Shown: positions 42,084 to 50,977 of the stretch, in pieces
How positions within the stretch are numbered: the first letter of the stretch is position 1
Layout: every line of letters starts with the position of its first letter
NCBI RefSeq assembly: GCF_003688995.1
Contig: NZ_PENI01000018.1
Coordinates: forward strand, 62,001 to 126,000
Origin: Streptomyces shenzhenensis
Lineage (GTDB): Bacteria > Actinomycetota > Actinomycetes > Streptomycetales > Streptomycetaceae
DNA: 64,000 bases
Direction: 5' to 3'
Position numbers and translations under genes: made by a program
Notes under the pieces: generated by a model
Seen by the model: the letters and a program-made list of their open reading frames with translations, nothing else
Database searches by the model: none
What the model was told of the DNA's origin: nothing

Positions 42084-43223
42084 GTGAAGGAGACGCTGTT
42101 CCTCGGCCGGATCGCCGGCGTACGCGTCGGGCTGCACTGGAGCGTGCTGGTCATCGTCGCGCTGGTGACGCTCGCCCTGGCCCGGGGCCGCTTCCCCGCG
42201 GCCCACCCGGGCTACTCCCCCACGGTCTACTGGGCGCTCGCGCTGCTGACCGCGGTGGTGTTCCTCTGCTCACTGCTGGTCCACGAACTCGCGCACGCGG
42301 TGGTCGCGCGGCGCAACGGCGTCCAGGTCGACGGCATCACCCTGTGGATGCTGGGCGGCGCGGCCCGGCTGCACGGCGAGGCGCCGTCGCCGGCCGCGGA
42401 GCTGCGCATCGCGGGCGTGGGGCCGCTCACCAGCGCCCTGGCCGGCGGTGTGTTCGCCGGGCTGACGGTGTGGCTGGCGGCGCTGCGCGTCTCCGGGCTG
42501 CTGGTCGAGGCGGTGGCCTGGCTGGCCGCGATCAACATCGTGCTGGCCGTGTTCAACGCGCTGCCCGCCGCTCCGCTGGACGGCGGCCGGCTGCTGCGGG
42601 CGTTCCTGTGGCACCGCACCGGCGACCGGCTGCGCGCCACCCGGGGCGCCTCGGCCGCGGGGCGGGGGCTCGGCTGGTTCCTGGTGGCGGCCGGTTTCGC
42701 CGCCGTCCTGTTCGCCGGGAACCTCTCGGGTCTGTGGTCCGCCCTGATCGGCTGGTTCCTGATCGCGGCGGCGACCGCGGAGGTGCGGCAGGCGGAGATG
42801 CAGGGTGTTCTGAAGGGCGTGCCGGTCGGCCGGGTCATGACCCCGGACCCGGTCACGGTCCCGGCCTGGACGACCATCGCCGGTCTGCTCGCCGAGGGGC
42901 CCTTCGGCCCCTACCGGCACTCCGCCTTCCCCGTCGTCGCGCCGGACGGCTCGGTGGCCGGGCTGTTCACCATGGCGATGGCCGACCGGACCCCGGACCG
43001 GGCCCGGTCCCGGACGACGGTCGGCGATGTGATGCGCCGTCTGCCGGACGTCGTGACGGTCGCCCCCGACGAGCCGGTCGTGGATCTGCTGCCCCGGCTC
43101 CAGGAGGGCGGCCTCCGCCGGGCCCTGGTCCTCGACGGCGACCGCCTGGTCGGCATCGTCACCCTCGCCGACATCACCCGCGCCCTGACCTGGCCGACCG
43201 CGGCACCTCGACAGCCCCGGTGA
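42084..43223 (+). CDS. Site-2 protease-like M50 metalloprotease with CBS pair
   Basis: 379-residue intramembrane zinc protease. Transmembrane core with the zinc motif HELAH (His67, Glu68, His71) in SLLVHELAHAVVARRNGVQV and the second site NALPAAPLDGGRLLRA, followed by more helices and two CBS domains (about 255-370: VGRVMTPDPVTVPAWTTIAG, VGDVMRRLPDVVTVAPDEPV). CBS domains sense adenine nucleotides and may gate activity. Such proteases cleave membrane anti-sigma factors or other membrane proteins. GTG 42084 follows GAGAGG. It lies in the stress island, convergent with phosphoketolase. Confidence 0.9.
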   Translation: MKETLFLGRIAGVRVGLHWSVLVIVALVTLALARGRFPAAHPGYSPTVYWALALLTAVVFLCSLLVHELAHAVVARRNGVQVDGITLWMLGGAARLHGEAPSPAAELRIAGVGPLTSALAGGVFAGLTVWLAALRVSGLLVEAVAWLAAINIVLAVFNALPAAPLDGGRLLRAFLWHRTGDRLRATRGASAAGRGLGWFLVAAGFAAVLFAGNLSGLWSALIGWFLIAAATAEVRQAEMQGVLKGVPVGRVMTPDPVTVPAWTTIAGLLAEGPFGPYRHSAFPVVAPDGSVAGLFTMAMADRTPDRARSRTTVGDVMRRLPDVVTVAPDEPVVDLLPRLQEGGLRRALVLDGDRLVGIVTLADITRALTWPTAAPRQPR

Positions 43224-43254
43224 ACCTGGGCAGGATCACCGGCCCGCGGCGCCC

Positions 43255-45636
43255 TCACGCCGTCCAGCTCCACTCCGCCACCTCCGGCATGTCGGCACCA
43301 TGCTCACGGATCCACCCATGGTGCCGAGTACGCGCATCCACCATCGCCTGCCGCACCCCAGCAGCCCGCACACCAAGCCCAGGAACCCGGTCGATGACAT
43401 CCATGACCAGCCGGAAACGATCGAGGTCGTTGCGGACCACCATGTCGAAGGGGGTGGTCGTGGTGCCGGACTCCTTGTAGCCGCGTACGTGCAGATGGGC
43501 GTGGCCGTTGCGGCGGTAGGCGAGCCGGTGGATCAGCCACGGGTAGCCGTGGTAGGCGAAGATGACCGGCTTGTCGGCGGTGAACAGGCCGTCGTACTCG
43601 AAGTCGGTCATCCCGTGCGGGTGCTCGCCGCGGGGCAGCAGCCGGGTCATGTCGACGACGTTGACGACGCGCACGGCGAGCTGGGGCAGGTACCGGCGCA
43701 GCAGCAGCGCGGCGGCCAGCACCTCCTGCGTGGGCACATCGCCCGCGCAGGCGAGCACCACATCGGGTTCGTCGCCGTTCTCGGTGCCGGCCCACTCCCA
43801 GATGCCGGCGCCGCGCGCGCAGTGGACGCGGGCCTGGTCCATGGACAGCCAGTCGAAGCACGGCTGTTTGCCGGCCACGATGACGTTGACGTAGTCGCGG
43901 CTGCGCAGGGCGTGGTCCGCGACGGACAGCAGTGTGTTGGCGTCCGGCGGCAGATAGACCCGGACGACCTCGGGGCTCTTGTTGAGGACGTGGTCGACGA
44001 AGCCGGGGTCCTGGTGGGAGAAGCCGTTGTGGTCCTGCCGCCACACATGTGAGGTCAGCAGGTAGTTGAGGGAGGCGACCGGCGCCCGCCACGGCAGCTC
44101 GCGGGACGTCTTGAGCCACTTGATGTGCTGGTTGACCATCGAGTCGACGATGTGCACGAACGCCTCGTAGCAGGAGAACAGCCCGTGCCGGCCGGTCAGC
44201 AGATAACCCTCGAGCCAGCCCTGGCACAGGTGCTCGGAGAGGATCTCCATCACCCGGCCGTGCCGGTCCAGGTGTTCGTCCACCGGAAGGGTCCGCTCCT
44301 GCCAGGCCTTTCCGCTGGCCTCGAAGACGGCCTCCAGCCGGTTGGACGCGGTCTCGTCCGGGCCGACCAGCCGGAAGTCCCGGCGGTCCCGGGTGTCCGC
44401 CATGATCTGTTCGAGCAGGCCGCCGAGGATCCGGGTCGGTTCGTGCAGGCCCCTGCCCGGCTTGTCCACCGGTACGGCGAAGTCGTCCAGGGAGCGGATC
44501 GGCAGGTCCCGGACGAGGAGGCCGCCGTTGGCGTACGGGGTGGCGCCGAGCCGCGCCTGGCCGGCCGGGACGCAGGCGAGGACGTCGGCGACCGGCCGGC
44601 CGGCCGCGTCGAACAGTTCCTCGGGCCGGTACGAGCGCAGCCACGCCTCCAGCTGCCGCAGATGCCCTGGGTTCTCCCGGACGCCGGGCAGCGGAACCTG
44701 GTGGGCGCGCCAGGTGCCCTCGACCGGTACGCCGTCGACCTCGGCGGGGCCGGTCCAGCCCTTGGGGGTGCGCAGGACGATCACCGGCCAGTGCACCCGC
44801 TCGGTGCTGCCCTCCTCGCGGGCGGCGCGCTGCGCCCGCGCGATGCGGTCCAGGGCCTGGTCGAGCGCGGCGGCCAGGGCGCGGTGCACCTGCGCCGGGT
44901 CGTCGCCGGACACGTGGATCGGCTCGTGTCCGTAGCCGCGCAGCAGCGCGTCCAGTTCGGGCTCGGGCAGCCGGGCGAGCACGGTCGGGTTGGCGATCTT
45001 GTAGCCGTTGAGGTGCAGGATCGGCAGCACCGCGCCGTCGTGCACCGGGTCGAGGAACTTGTCCGAGTGCCAGGAGGCGGCCAGCGGGCCGGTCTCCGCC
45101 TCGCCGTCGCCGATGACGCAGGCCACCAGCAGATCGGGGTGGTCGAAGGCGGCACCGTAGGCGTGGGCCAGTGAATAACCGAGTTCGCCGCCCTCGTGGA
45201 TCGAGCCGGGCGTCTCCGGGGCGACATGGCTGGGCACACCGCCGGGGAAGGAGAACTGCCGGAACAGCCGTGCCATCCCGGCCGCGTCACGCGACACGTC
45301 CGGATAGATCTCGCTGTAGCTGCCCTCCAGCCAGGAGTTGGCCACGACGGCCGGCCCGCCGTGGCCGGGGCCCCACACGCACAGGGCGTCGAGGCCGCGT
45401 GCCGTGATCACCCGGTTGAGGTGGGTGTGGACGAGGTTGAGGCCGGGCGAGGTGCCCCAGTGGCCGAGCAGTCGCGGTTTGATGTGCTCGGGGCGCAGCG
45501 GCTCGGTCAGCAGCGGGTTCGCGAGCAGGTAGATCTGCCCGGCCGCGAGATAGTTGGCAGCCCTCCAGTGCGCATCCAGGGTGCGCAGTTCGTCGTCGGA
45601 AAGTACGGTGGCGTCCTGGTGTTCGACGGGGGGCAT
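43255..45636 (-). CDS. xfp: Xylulose-5-phosphate/fructose-6-phosphate phosphoketolase
   Basis: 793-residue thiamine-diphosphate enzyme splitting xylulose-5-P or fructose-6-P with phosphate to acetyl-phosphate plus an aldose phosphate. Signature blocks: YLAAGQIYLLANPLLTEPLR, GHWGTSPGLNLVHTHLNR, GHGGPAVVANSWLEGSYSEI, EGGELGYSLAHAYGAA and the ThDP motif IGDGEAETGPLAASWHSDKF; the C-terminal half has VWRQDHNGFSHQDPGFVDHV. Length matches the family. ATG 45636 is chosen because CCGGAG is just upstream; ATGs at 45654 and 45666 are alternatives. It is divergent from PPK2 with 47 bp between them, linking acetyl-phosphate and polyphosphate energy metabolism. Confidence 0.95.
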   Translation of the reverse strand: MPPVEHQDATVLSDDELRTLDAHWRAANYLAAGQIYLLANPLLTEPLRPEHIKPRLLGHWGTSPGLNLVHTHLNRVITARGLDALCVWGPGHGGPAVVANSWLEGSYSEIYPDVSRDAAGMARLFRQFSFPGGVPSHVAPETPGSIHEGGELGYSLAHAYGAAFDHPDLLVACVIGDGEAETGPLAASWHSDKFLDPVHDGAVLPILHLNGYKIANPTVLARLPEPELDALLRGYGHEPIHVSGDDPAQVHRALAAALDQALDRIARAQRAAREEGSTERVHWPVIVLRTPKGWTGPAEVDGVPVEGTWRAHQVPLPGVRENPGHLRQLEAWLRSYRPEELFDAAGRPVADVLACVPAGQARLGATPYANGGLLVRDLPIRSLDDFAVPVDKPGRGLHEPTRILGGLLEQIMADTRDRRDFRLVGPDETASNRLEAVFEASGKAWQERTLPVDEHLDRHGRVMEILSEHLCQGWLEGYLLTGRHGLFSCYEAFVHIVDSMVNQHIKWLKTSRELPWRAPVASLNYLLTSHVWRQDHNGFSHQDPGFVDHVLNKSPEVVRVYLPPDANTLLSVADHALRSRDYVNVIVAGKQPCFDWLSMDQARVHCARGAGIWEWAGTENGDEPDVVLACAGDVPTQEVLAAALLLRRYLPQLAVRVVNVVDMTRLLPRGEHPHGMTDFEYDGLFTADKPVIFAYHGYPWLIHRLAYRRNGHAHLHVRGYKESGTTTTPFDMVVRNDLDRFRLVMDVIDRVPGLGVRAAGVRQAMVDARTRHHGWIREHGADMPEVAEWSWTA

Positions 45637-45683
45637 GGGGGCTCCGGAAGTCATCGGCACGGTCATCGGCGGGTGGAGGCGGC

Positions 45684-46487
45684 ATGTCCGGCAAGCAGGA
45701 GGAAAGGCTGCCGCGCAAGACGTACGAGACGGAACTGCTGCGGCTGCAGACCGAGTTGGTCAAGCTCCAGGAGTGGGTGCGCACGCAGGGCGCACGCCTC
45801 GTCGTCATCTTCGAGGGGCGGGACGCGGCGGGCAAGGGGAGCACCATCAAGCGGGTCACGGAGTACCTCAACCCGCGGATGGCACGGATCGTGGCGCTGC
45901 CGAAGCCGACCGAGCGGGAACGCACCCAGTGGTACTTCCAGCGGTATGTGGCGCATCTGCCGGCCGCCGGGGAGATCGTGCTGTTCGACCGGTCCTGGTA
46001 CAACCGGGCCGGTGTCGAGCATGTGATGGGCTTCTGCACCAAGGAGGAGTACCAGCTGTTCCTGCGGCAGTGCCCGATCTTCGAGCGGATGCTGGTGGAG
46101 GACCGGATCCTGCTGCGCAAGTACTGGTTCTCGGTGAGCGACACGGTGCAGGAGGAGCGGTTCCGGCGGCGGCTGGACGATCCGGTGCGGCGCTGGAAGC
46201 TGTCGCCGATGGACCTGGAGTCGATCACCCGCTGGGAGGCGTACTCCCGGGCGAAGGACGAGATGCTGGTGCACACGGACATCTCCGAGGCGCCCTGGTA
46301 CATCGTCGAGAGCGACGACAAGCGCCGGGCGCGGCTGAACATGATGGCCCACCTGCTGGCCTCGGTGCCCTACCACGAGGTGCCCCCGCCGGTGCTGGAG
46401 CTGCCGCACCGGCCGCCGTCGACGGGGTACGAACGCCCGCCGCGCGATCTGCAGACCTACGTCCCCGACCACGCGGCGAGCCTGTGA
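45684..46487 (+). CDS. ppk2: Polyphosphate kinase 2
   Basis: 267-residue PPK2-family kinase that uses polyphosphate to phosphorylate nucleotides (or the reverse). Walker A EGRDAAGKGSTIKRVTEYL (Lys51), the PPK2 blocks YFQRYVAHLPAAGEIVLFDR, SWYNRAGVEHVMGFC, and the lid RRLDDPVRRWKLSPMDLES. No membrane segment. ATG follows GGTGGAGGCGGC. Its promoter shares a 47-bp gap with the divergent phosphoketolase gene, so the two are probably co-expressed under energy stress. Confidence 0.95.
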   Translation: MSGKQEERLPRKTYETELLRLQTELVKLQEWVRTQGARLVVIFEGRDAAGKGSTIKRVTEYLNPRMARIVALPKPTERERTQWYFQRYVAHLPAAGEIVLFDRSWYNRAGVEHVMGFCTKEEYQLFLRQCPIFERMLVEDRILLRKYWFSVSDTVQEERFRRRLDDPVRRWKLSPMDLESITRWEAYSRAKDEMLVHTDISEAPWYIVESDDKRRARLNMMAHLLASVPYHEVPPPVLELPHRPPSTGYERPPRDLQTYVPDHAASL

Positions 46488-46492
46488 GCCGC

Positions 46493-47359
46493 TCATTCCG
46501 GCTGCGGGACGACCGCGACCGGGCAGGCGGCATGGTGCAGCACGCCGTGGGCGACCCGGCCGAGCCGCAGGCCGAAGTGGCCACCGCGGTGCCTGGCCCC
46601 GACGACCAGCAGGTCGGCGGCGCCGGAGAACTCGGCCAGCACCCGCCGGGCCGGGCCCTCCACGGTGTGCCGGTGCACCGCCACGTCGGCCGGCGCCTGC
46701 CGCAGCGCCTCCTCCAGCGTCTCGGCGGCCAGTTGCTCGTGGAGCAGGGCGGGCCGGTCGGCGAACAGCGGGCTGTCGGCGCTCTCCAGGGCGGGTGCCC
46801 GCCAGGCCCGTACGGCGTCCAGCGGCACCCCGCGCAGCCGTGCCTCGTCGAGGGCGAAGCGGACGGCCGCCGAGTCGGCCGGTTTCTCGCCGACGCCCAC
46901 GACGATCCGGCCGCGCGTGGCGGTGCCGGCCGCGTCGCCGCCGCGCACCACGATCACCGGGCCGTGCGCGTGGCCGGCGACCGTCATGGCGACCGAGCCG
47001 AGCAGCGCCTCGGCCATGCCGCTGCGGCCGCGGGAGCCCACGACCACCGCGGCGGCCGAGCGGCTCTCCCGGACCAGCGCGTACTCCGGTTCCTCGGGCA
47101 GCGTCTCGACGGCCACCCGCAGCCGGTCCTGGCGGCGCTGAGCGCGCAGCGCCGCGCTCGCGAGGATGTGTTCGCCGGTGATCTGCCGGGACGGCCTGCC
47201 GAGGTCCCGGGCGAGCGCGGCGCCCTCGTACCGCTCCCACAGGGAGCCGTACACCAGCCTGAGCGGTGCCCGGCGCAGCGCGGCCTCGTCGGCCGCCCAG
47301 TCGACCGCGCGCAGGCTGTGCTCGGAGCCGTCGACGCCGACGACGATCGGCCGGTCCAC
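46493..47359 (-). CDS. Universal stress protein, two UspA domains
   Basis: 288-residue tandem USP. Domain 1 begins PIVVGVDGSEHSLRAVDWAA and carries GSRGRSGMAEALLGSVAMTV and GPVIVVRG; domain 2 (about 150-288) has IVVGVGEKPADSAAVRFAL, GARHRGGHFGLRLGRVAHGV and CPVAVVPQ. Similar in layout to the USP at 33827-34699. GTG 47359 is used; GTG 47368 is equally possible. It is convergent with ppk2 and divergent from the devR-like gene, sharing the GGG-CCC box at 47583-47596. Confidence 0.9.
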   Translation of the reverse strand: MDRPIVVGVDGSEHSLRAVDWAADEAALRRAPLRLVYGSLWERYEGAALARDLGRPSRQITGEHILASAALRAQRRQDRLRVAVETLPEEPEYALVRESRSAAAVVVGSRGRSGMAEALLGSVAMTVAGHAHGPVIVVRGGDAAGTATRGRIVVGVGEKPADSAAVRFALDEARLRGVPLDAVRAWRAPALESADSPLFADRPALLHEQLAAETLEEALRQAPADVAVHRHTVEGPARRVLAEFSGAADLLVVGARHRGGHFGLRLGRVAHGVLHHAACPVAVVPQPE

Positions 47360-47582
47360 CGCCCTCACCGTCCCGTGCGCGGGTCGACGGCGGTCCGGGC
47401 GGGGACGGCGGGCGTCCCGGCGGTGTGCCGGGTGCGCGGGCCGAGGGTGCGGGTCATGGTGCTCCACCTCCGCGGTACGGGGACGCGATCCCGTCCCAGC
47501 CTGCTGGCCGCGGGCTGCCGCGGGGCAGGGGCCGCTGGTCCCGCGCCGGGTCCGCCCGGCCCGTGCGGCGGCCGCGGTGAGG

Positions 47583-47596
47583 GGGCCGGTCGGCCC
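47583..47596. promoter_or_regulatory. GGGCCG-GT-CGGCCC box before the devR-like gene
   Basis: GGGCCGGTCGGCCC lies 80 bp upstream of the devR-like start and also upstream of the divergent universal stress protein gene. It suggests that the regulator controls itself and its neighbour. Confidence 0.55.
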
Positions 47597-47676
47597 TAGT
47601 GCCGGCGGGCCGGGCGGGTGATGATCCTTGTCGTGGGCAGCCGGACTGCTGCCCTCCACCCGGGAACGAGGTGCGC

Positions 47677-48381
47677 ATGACCGACACACGCACATTCACG
47701 GAGCAGCACCCCATCCGTGTGTTCCTGCTGGACGACCACGAGGTGGTACGGCGCGGGCTGGCCGATCTGCTCGACTCCGAGCCCGACATCACGGTGGTCG
47801 GCGACGCGGCGACGGCCGAGCACGCCGTCGTCCGCGCCCCGGCGCTGCGCCCGGACGTCGCGGTGCTCGACGTACGTCTCCCGGACGGCGACGGCATCAC
47901 CGTCTGCCGTGAACTGCGCGACCGCATGCCGGACGTGGCCTGTCTGATGCTGACGTCGTTCGACGACGAGGACGCGCTGCTCGACGCCATCATGGCCGGC
48001 GCCTCGGGCTATGTCCTCAAGCAGATCAAGGGCTCCGACCTGGTCTCGGCGATACGGACCGTCGCCTCGGGCCAGTCGATGCTGGACCCCGCGACGACGG
48101 CCCGGCTGATGCGCTCCCTGCGCGCCGATCCCGCGGAGACCCCGGCCGTGCCGTCCGAACTGGCGAGCCTGTCGCCGCGCGAGCGGGACATCCTCGCCCT
48201 GATCGGGGACGGGCTGACCAACCGGGAGATCGGCAAGAGGCTGTATCTGTCGGAGAAGACCGTCAAGAACCACATCTCGCGGCTGCTGGCCAAGCTGGGT
48301 GTGCAGCGGCGGGTGCAGGCCGCGGTCCTCGCCTCCCAGCTGGATCAGCCGGAGCCGGGCGGGCACCGCCCGGGCAGGTGA
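47677..48381 (+). CDS. DevR/OsdR-like LuxR-family response regulator
   Basis: 234-residue NarL/LuxR-type regulator. Receiver domain with acidic pair FLLDDHEVV, phosphorylated Asp in VAVLDVRLPDGDG, Thr/Ser in LMLTSFDDEDA and Lys in GYVLKQIKG; C-terminal HTH LSPRERDILALIGDGLTNRE then IGKRLYLSEKTVKNHISRLL. The KQIKGSDLV and receiver-linker features match the DevR (DosR)/OsdR group, which drives hypoxia or dormancy regulons containing universal stress proteins, PPOX proteins, Hsp20 and phosphoketolase, as found around it. The likely kinase is the GAF-GAF protein at 35530-37260, about 10 kb away. ATG 47677 has GAGG upstream. Confidence 0.93.
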   Translation: MTDTRTFTEQHPIRVFLLDDHEVVRRGLADLLDSEPDITVVGDAATAEHAVVRAPALRPDVAVLDVRLPDGDGITVCRELRDRMPDVACLMLTSFDDEDALLDAIMAGASGYVLKQIKGSDLVSAIRTVASGQSMLDPATTARLMRSLRADPAETPAVPSELASLSPRERDILALIGDGLTNREIGKRLYLSEKTVKNHISRLLAKLGVQRRVQAAVLASQLDQPEPGGHRPGR

Positions 48382-48440
48382 CGGTCCCGGGGCCCGGGGA
48401 GCGTCCCGGCGGGACCGGTCCGGGCCCGCCGGACTGCGGA

Positions 48441-48863
48441 TCAGGCGCCGTGATGGATCTCGACGTGCTTGGCCTCGGCCTTCTCGCTGCCAAGACCGAC
48501 GCTGACGGTGAGGATGCCGTCGGTGTAGTCGGCCTTGACGTCGTCCTCGTCGGCGCCGGGCGGCAACGTGACGCTCCGGCTCATGGTGCCGTAGCGGATC
48601 TCGCTGCGGTTCTTCTCCACCTCCCGTTCGGTGCGTTCGGCCTTGACGGTCAGCATCCCGTCGCCGATGGCCACGTCGATGTCCTCGGGGGACATGCCGG
48701 GCAGCTCCGCCCGCAGGACGTAGCGGCCCTCCTCCAGGTAGTCCTCGACGCGGACCGTGTACAGGTCGCCCATGGTCGGCATCGCGAACCGTGCGGGGAA
48801 GGTCTCGAACCACTCGGGGATCTCCGGGAAGGAGAACCTCTGCCTGCGTGTCAGTGTCGTCAT
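48441..48863 (-). CDS. Hsp20 small heat-shock protein
   Basis: 140-residue alpha-crystallin-type chaperone that holds unfolding proteins in an ATP-independent way. The crystallin domain (about 38-135) reads YTVRVEDYLEEGRYVLRAEL, PGMSPEDIDVAIGDGMLTVK, YGTMSRSVTLPPGADEDDVK and the closing A-x-x-x-G-x-L motif as ADYTDGILTVSV. The N terminus is short and aromatic (FSFPEIPEWFETFPARF). ATG follows GAGGAGG. Relative of mycobacterial HspX (Acr), a classic DosR-regulon member; a GGG-CCC box is found 93 bp upstream. Confidence 0.93.
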   Translation of the reverse strand: MTTLTRRQRFSFPEIPEWFETFPARFAMPTMGDLYTVRVEDYLEEGRYVLRAELPGMSPEDIDVAIGDGMLTVKAERTEREVEKNRSEIRYGTMSRSVTLPPGADEDDVKADYTDGILTVSVGLGSEKAEAKHVEIHHGA

Positions 48864-48955
48864 CGCCGTACCTCCTCGGCCGTGGTTGCGGCTGTTGCCC
48901 CTTCCAGTGCACCGCGTGGCCCGCCGGCCCGCTGAGGCCGAACAGCCCATGCCCG

Positions 48956-48970
48956 GGGCCCCAAGGTCCC
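48956..48970. promoter_or_regulatory. GGGCC-CCAA-GGTCCC box before hsp20
   Basis: GGGCCCCAAGGTCCC, upstream of the minus-strand hsp20 start at 48863. Near-symmetric member of the island box family. Confidence 0.5.
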
Positions 48971-48996
48971 TTTGACGTCCCCTGCGTACGGCGCGG

Positions 48997-49440
48997 TCAC
49001 GGCGCGTCGGCGCGCACGATCACCACGGGGCAGCGCGCGTGCTGTGCGATGTGCTGGCTGACGGAGCCCAGCAGGGCGCGGGCGAAGCCGTGCCGCCCGT
49101 GGCTGCCGACGACGAGCGCCTCCGCGCCCTCGGCCGCCCGCAGCAGGACATCCGCCGGATGGCCGCGCACCAGCAGCGCCCTGACCGCGCCCGCCGGCTC
49201 GGCGCCGAGGGCCGCGCGCAGTTCCTCGGCGAGCCGCCGCCGGGCGTTCTCCTCGTCGAAGTCGGTGTCGACGGGGGGAGCCGACCAGTTCTCGATCCCC
49301 GGCAGCTCCCACGCGGCCACCGCGTCCACCCGGCCGCCGACGAGGCCGGCGTAGCGTACGGCCCAGCGCACCGCCGCGTGCGAGGACGGCGAACCGTCGA
49401 CGCCCACCACGATCCGCGGACCCGAGACCTCCGTGCCCAT
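48997..49440 (-). CDS. Universal stress protein, single UspA domain
   Basis: 147-residue one-domain USP: RIVVGVDGSPSSHAAVRWAV at the start, ATP-loop GSHGRHGFARALLGSVSQHI and closing CPVVIVRAD. The G-x2-G-x9-G-S pattern is intact, so ATP binding is expected. The ATG at 49440 agrees with the family start. It follows CapA on the same strand and precedes hsp20. Confidence 0.92.
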   Translation of the reverse strand: MGTEVSGPRIVVGVDGSPSSHAAVRWAVRYAGLVGGRVDAVAAWELPGIENWSAPPVDTDFDEENARRRLAEELRAALGAEPAGAVRALLVRGHPADVLLRAAEGAEALVVGSHGRHGFARALLGSVSQHIAQHARCPVVIVRADAP

Positions 49441-49602
49441 CCGTCCCGCCTCTCCTGCGGCCGTGTGCCTGCCGCGCCGTCCGTCCCCTCCCCTCCCCGC
49501 CTCTCCCCTCCCTTCCCCTCCCTTCTACGCTGCGGGACTCGCGGCCGCCCCGCCACGGAGGGGCGGAGCGGGGCGGGGCATCCGGGTGGCTCGGGCTCGG
49601 AG

Positions 49603-50592
49603 TCAGCCGGCGCGGGCCGCCGGCCGCCGCCAGGTGACGGCGAGCCGCTCGCCCTCGTCGACGACGTCGGTGCCCAGTTCGGCGCAGGCGCGGATCAGCC
49701 GGGCGGCGATCCAGGCGTACTCCGCCCGGTCGGCGAGGCGGGTGTGGCAGTGGTCGAGGGCGAGGGGGACCGCCTCGGTGCGCAGCGGTCCGTGCTCGTC
49801 GAGGGTGACCAGCCAGAGCAGGCCGAGATCGTTGCGGAGCGCCGGGTGGACGGCGTAGTCGTCGATGAAGTCGCCCAGATCGAACAGGACATGCCGGGTG
49901 AAGCCGTGGAAGACATGTGCCGAGTGCCCGACGACGAGGTCGGCCCCGGCTCCGGTGAGGGCGGGCGCGGCATGCCGGACGTGCGGGACCGGGCGTGCGG
50001 TCATGTTCGGCCCCCAGTGCGCGCTGACCAGCACCAGGTCCGTCTCCTCGGCCAGGGCGCCGATCGTGCCGGTGAGCCAGTGGGGGACGTCCTCGTGCCA
50101 GAGGTCGGCGTAGGCCACGCCGGGTCGGTCGGTGTCCGCGGCGAACTCGTCGGGATGGTCGGTGACGGCGACGATGCCGATGCGCAGTCCGCCGGCCGCC
50201 AGGCGGAGCGGGGCGCGGGCCTCGGTGACGGTCGGCCCGGCCCCGACGCTGCGGATGCCCGCCCGGGCCAGCCGGGTCCGGGTGTCGAGGAGCGCGTCGG
50301 GGCCGTAGTCGAGGGCGTGGTTGTTGGCCAGGACCGCCACGTCGACGCCGAGTGCGGCCAGCACGTCGGCGGCGCGCGGCGGGGCGCGGAAGAAGAAGGT
50401 CTTTCCGGGCAGGTCCACCGGGGCACCCCGGTCGGAGACGCAGCATTCGAGGTTGAGCAGGAACAGGTCCGCGTCCCGTACGGCGTGGTGCACCGCGGGG
50501 CTGAACAGGGGGCGGGGATTTCGGTGGGCGAGGGCCTCGGCGACGTCCCGGCCCAGCATGGCGTCGCCCGCCAGGGCGACGGTGACGGCCAT
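49603..50592 (-). CDS. CapA family metallophosphatase-like protein
   Basis: 329-residue CapA/PgsA-like protein with a calcineurin-type fold: LAGDAMLGRDVAEALAHRNP, DLFLLNLECCVSDRG, VLANNHALDYGPDALLDT, VSAHWGPNMTARP and VVGHSAHVFHG supply the usual metal ligands (Asp, Glu, Asn-His, His). The family includes poly-gamma-glutamate synthesis proteins, but stand-alone cytosolic members are common in actinobacterial stress islands and their role is unknown. No signal peptide or anchor. ATG 50592 follows GGAGG. Confidence 0.88.
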   Translation of the reverse strand: MAVTVALAGDAMLGRDVAEALAHRNPRPLFSPAVHHAVRDADLFLLNLECCVSDRGAPVDLPGKTFFFRAPPRAADVLAALGVDVAVLANNHALDYGPDALLDTRTRLARAGIRSVGAGPTVTEARAPLRLAAGGLRIGIVAVTDHPDEFAADTDRPGVAYADLWHEDVPHWLTGTIGALAEETDLVLVSAHWGPNMTARPVPHVRHAAPALTGAGADLVVGHSAHVFHGFTRHVLFDLGDFIDDYAVHPALRNDLGLLWLVTLDEHGPLRTEAVPLALDHCHTRLADRAEYAWIAARLIRACAELGTDVVDEGERLAVTWRRPAARAG

Positions 50593-50977
50593 GGCACGCA
50601 CCTCCGCTCGTTCGCCCGCGTCCGGCCCCCGGGTGCAGGGGCCGGGCCCGCGCGGCCGTCCGGGGATACGCGACGACGGACAGCGCCGTCCTGCGTTCCC
50701 GCACGCGGGCCCGCCCCGCCCGGTCACCCTGTACGGGTGGAACGAGGTGCCGCGGAGGCCGCGGCACCCGAGGGAGGGGCGCCGACACCGCGGTTCTCCC
50801 GGGCCTGCGCCCACCGTCGCACCCGGCCCACCACCACCGCAGGGGCCGAACGTCCCGCACACCGGGGCCGACCGCCCCCACCCCGCTGCTCCGCGACCGG
50901 CACACGCGGGCGCGACGCCGTTCCCTCTGGTGCCGGGGGGACACCGTCCTGCGCGACGTGCGCGGCCGGCGTGGCGG
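50593..50977. promoter_or_regulatory. Gene-free stretch with GGG-CCC boxes upstream of capA
   Basis: No gene seen. GGGCCGAACGTCCC (50843-50856) and GGGGCCGACCGCCCCC (50864-50879) are further members of the stress-island box family, about 250 bp upstream of the capA-like start. Confidence 0.4.
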
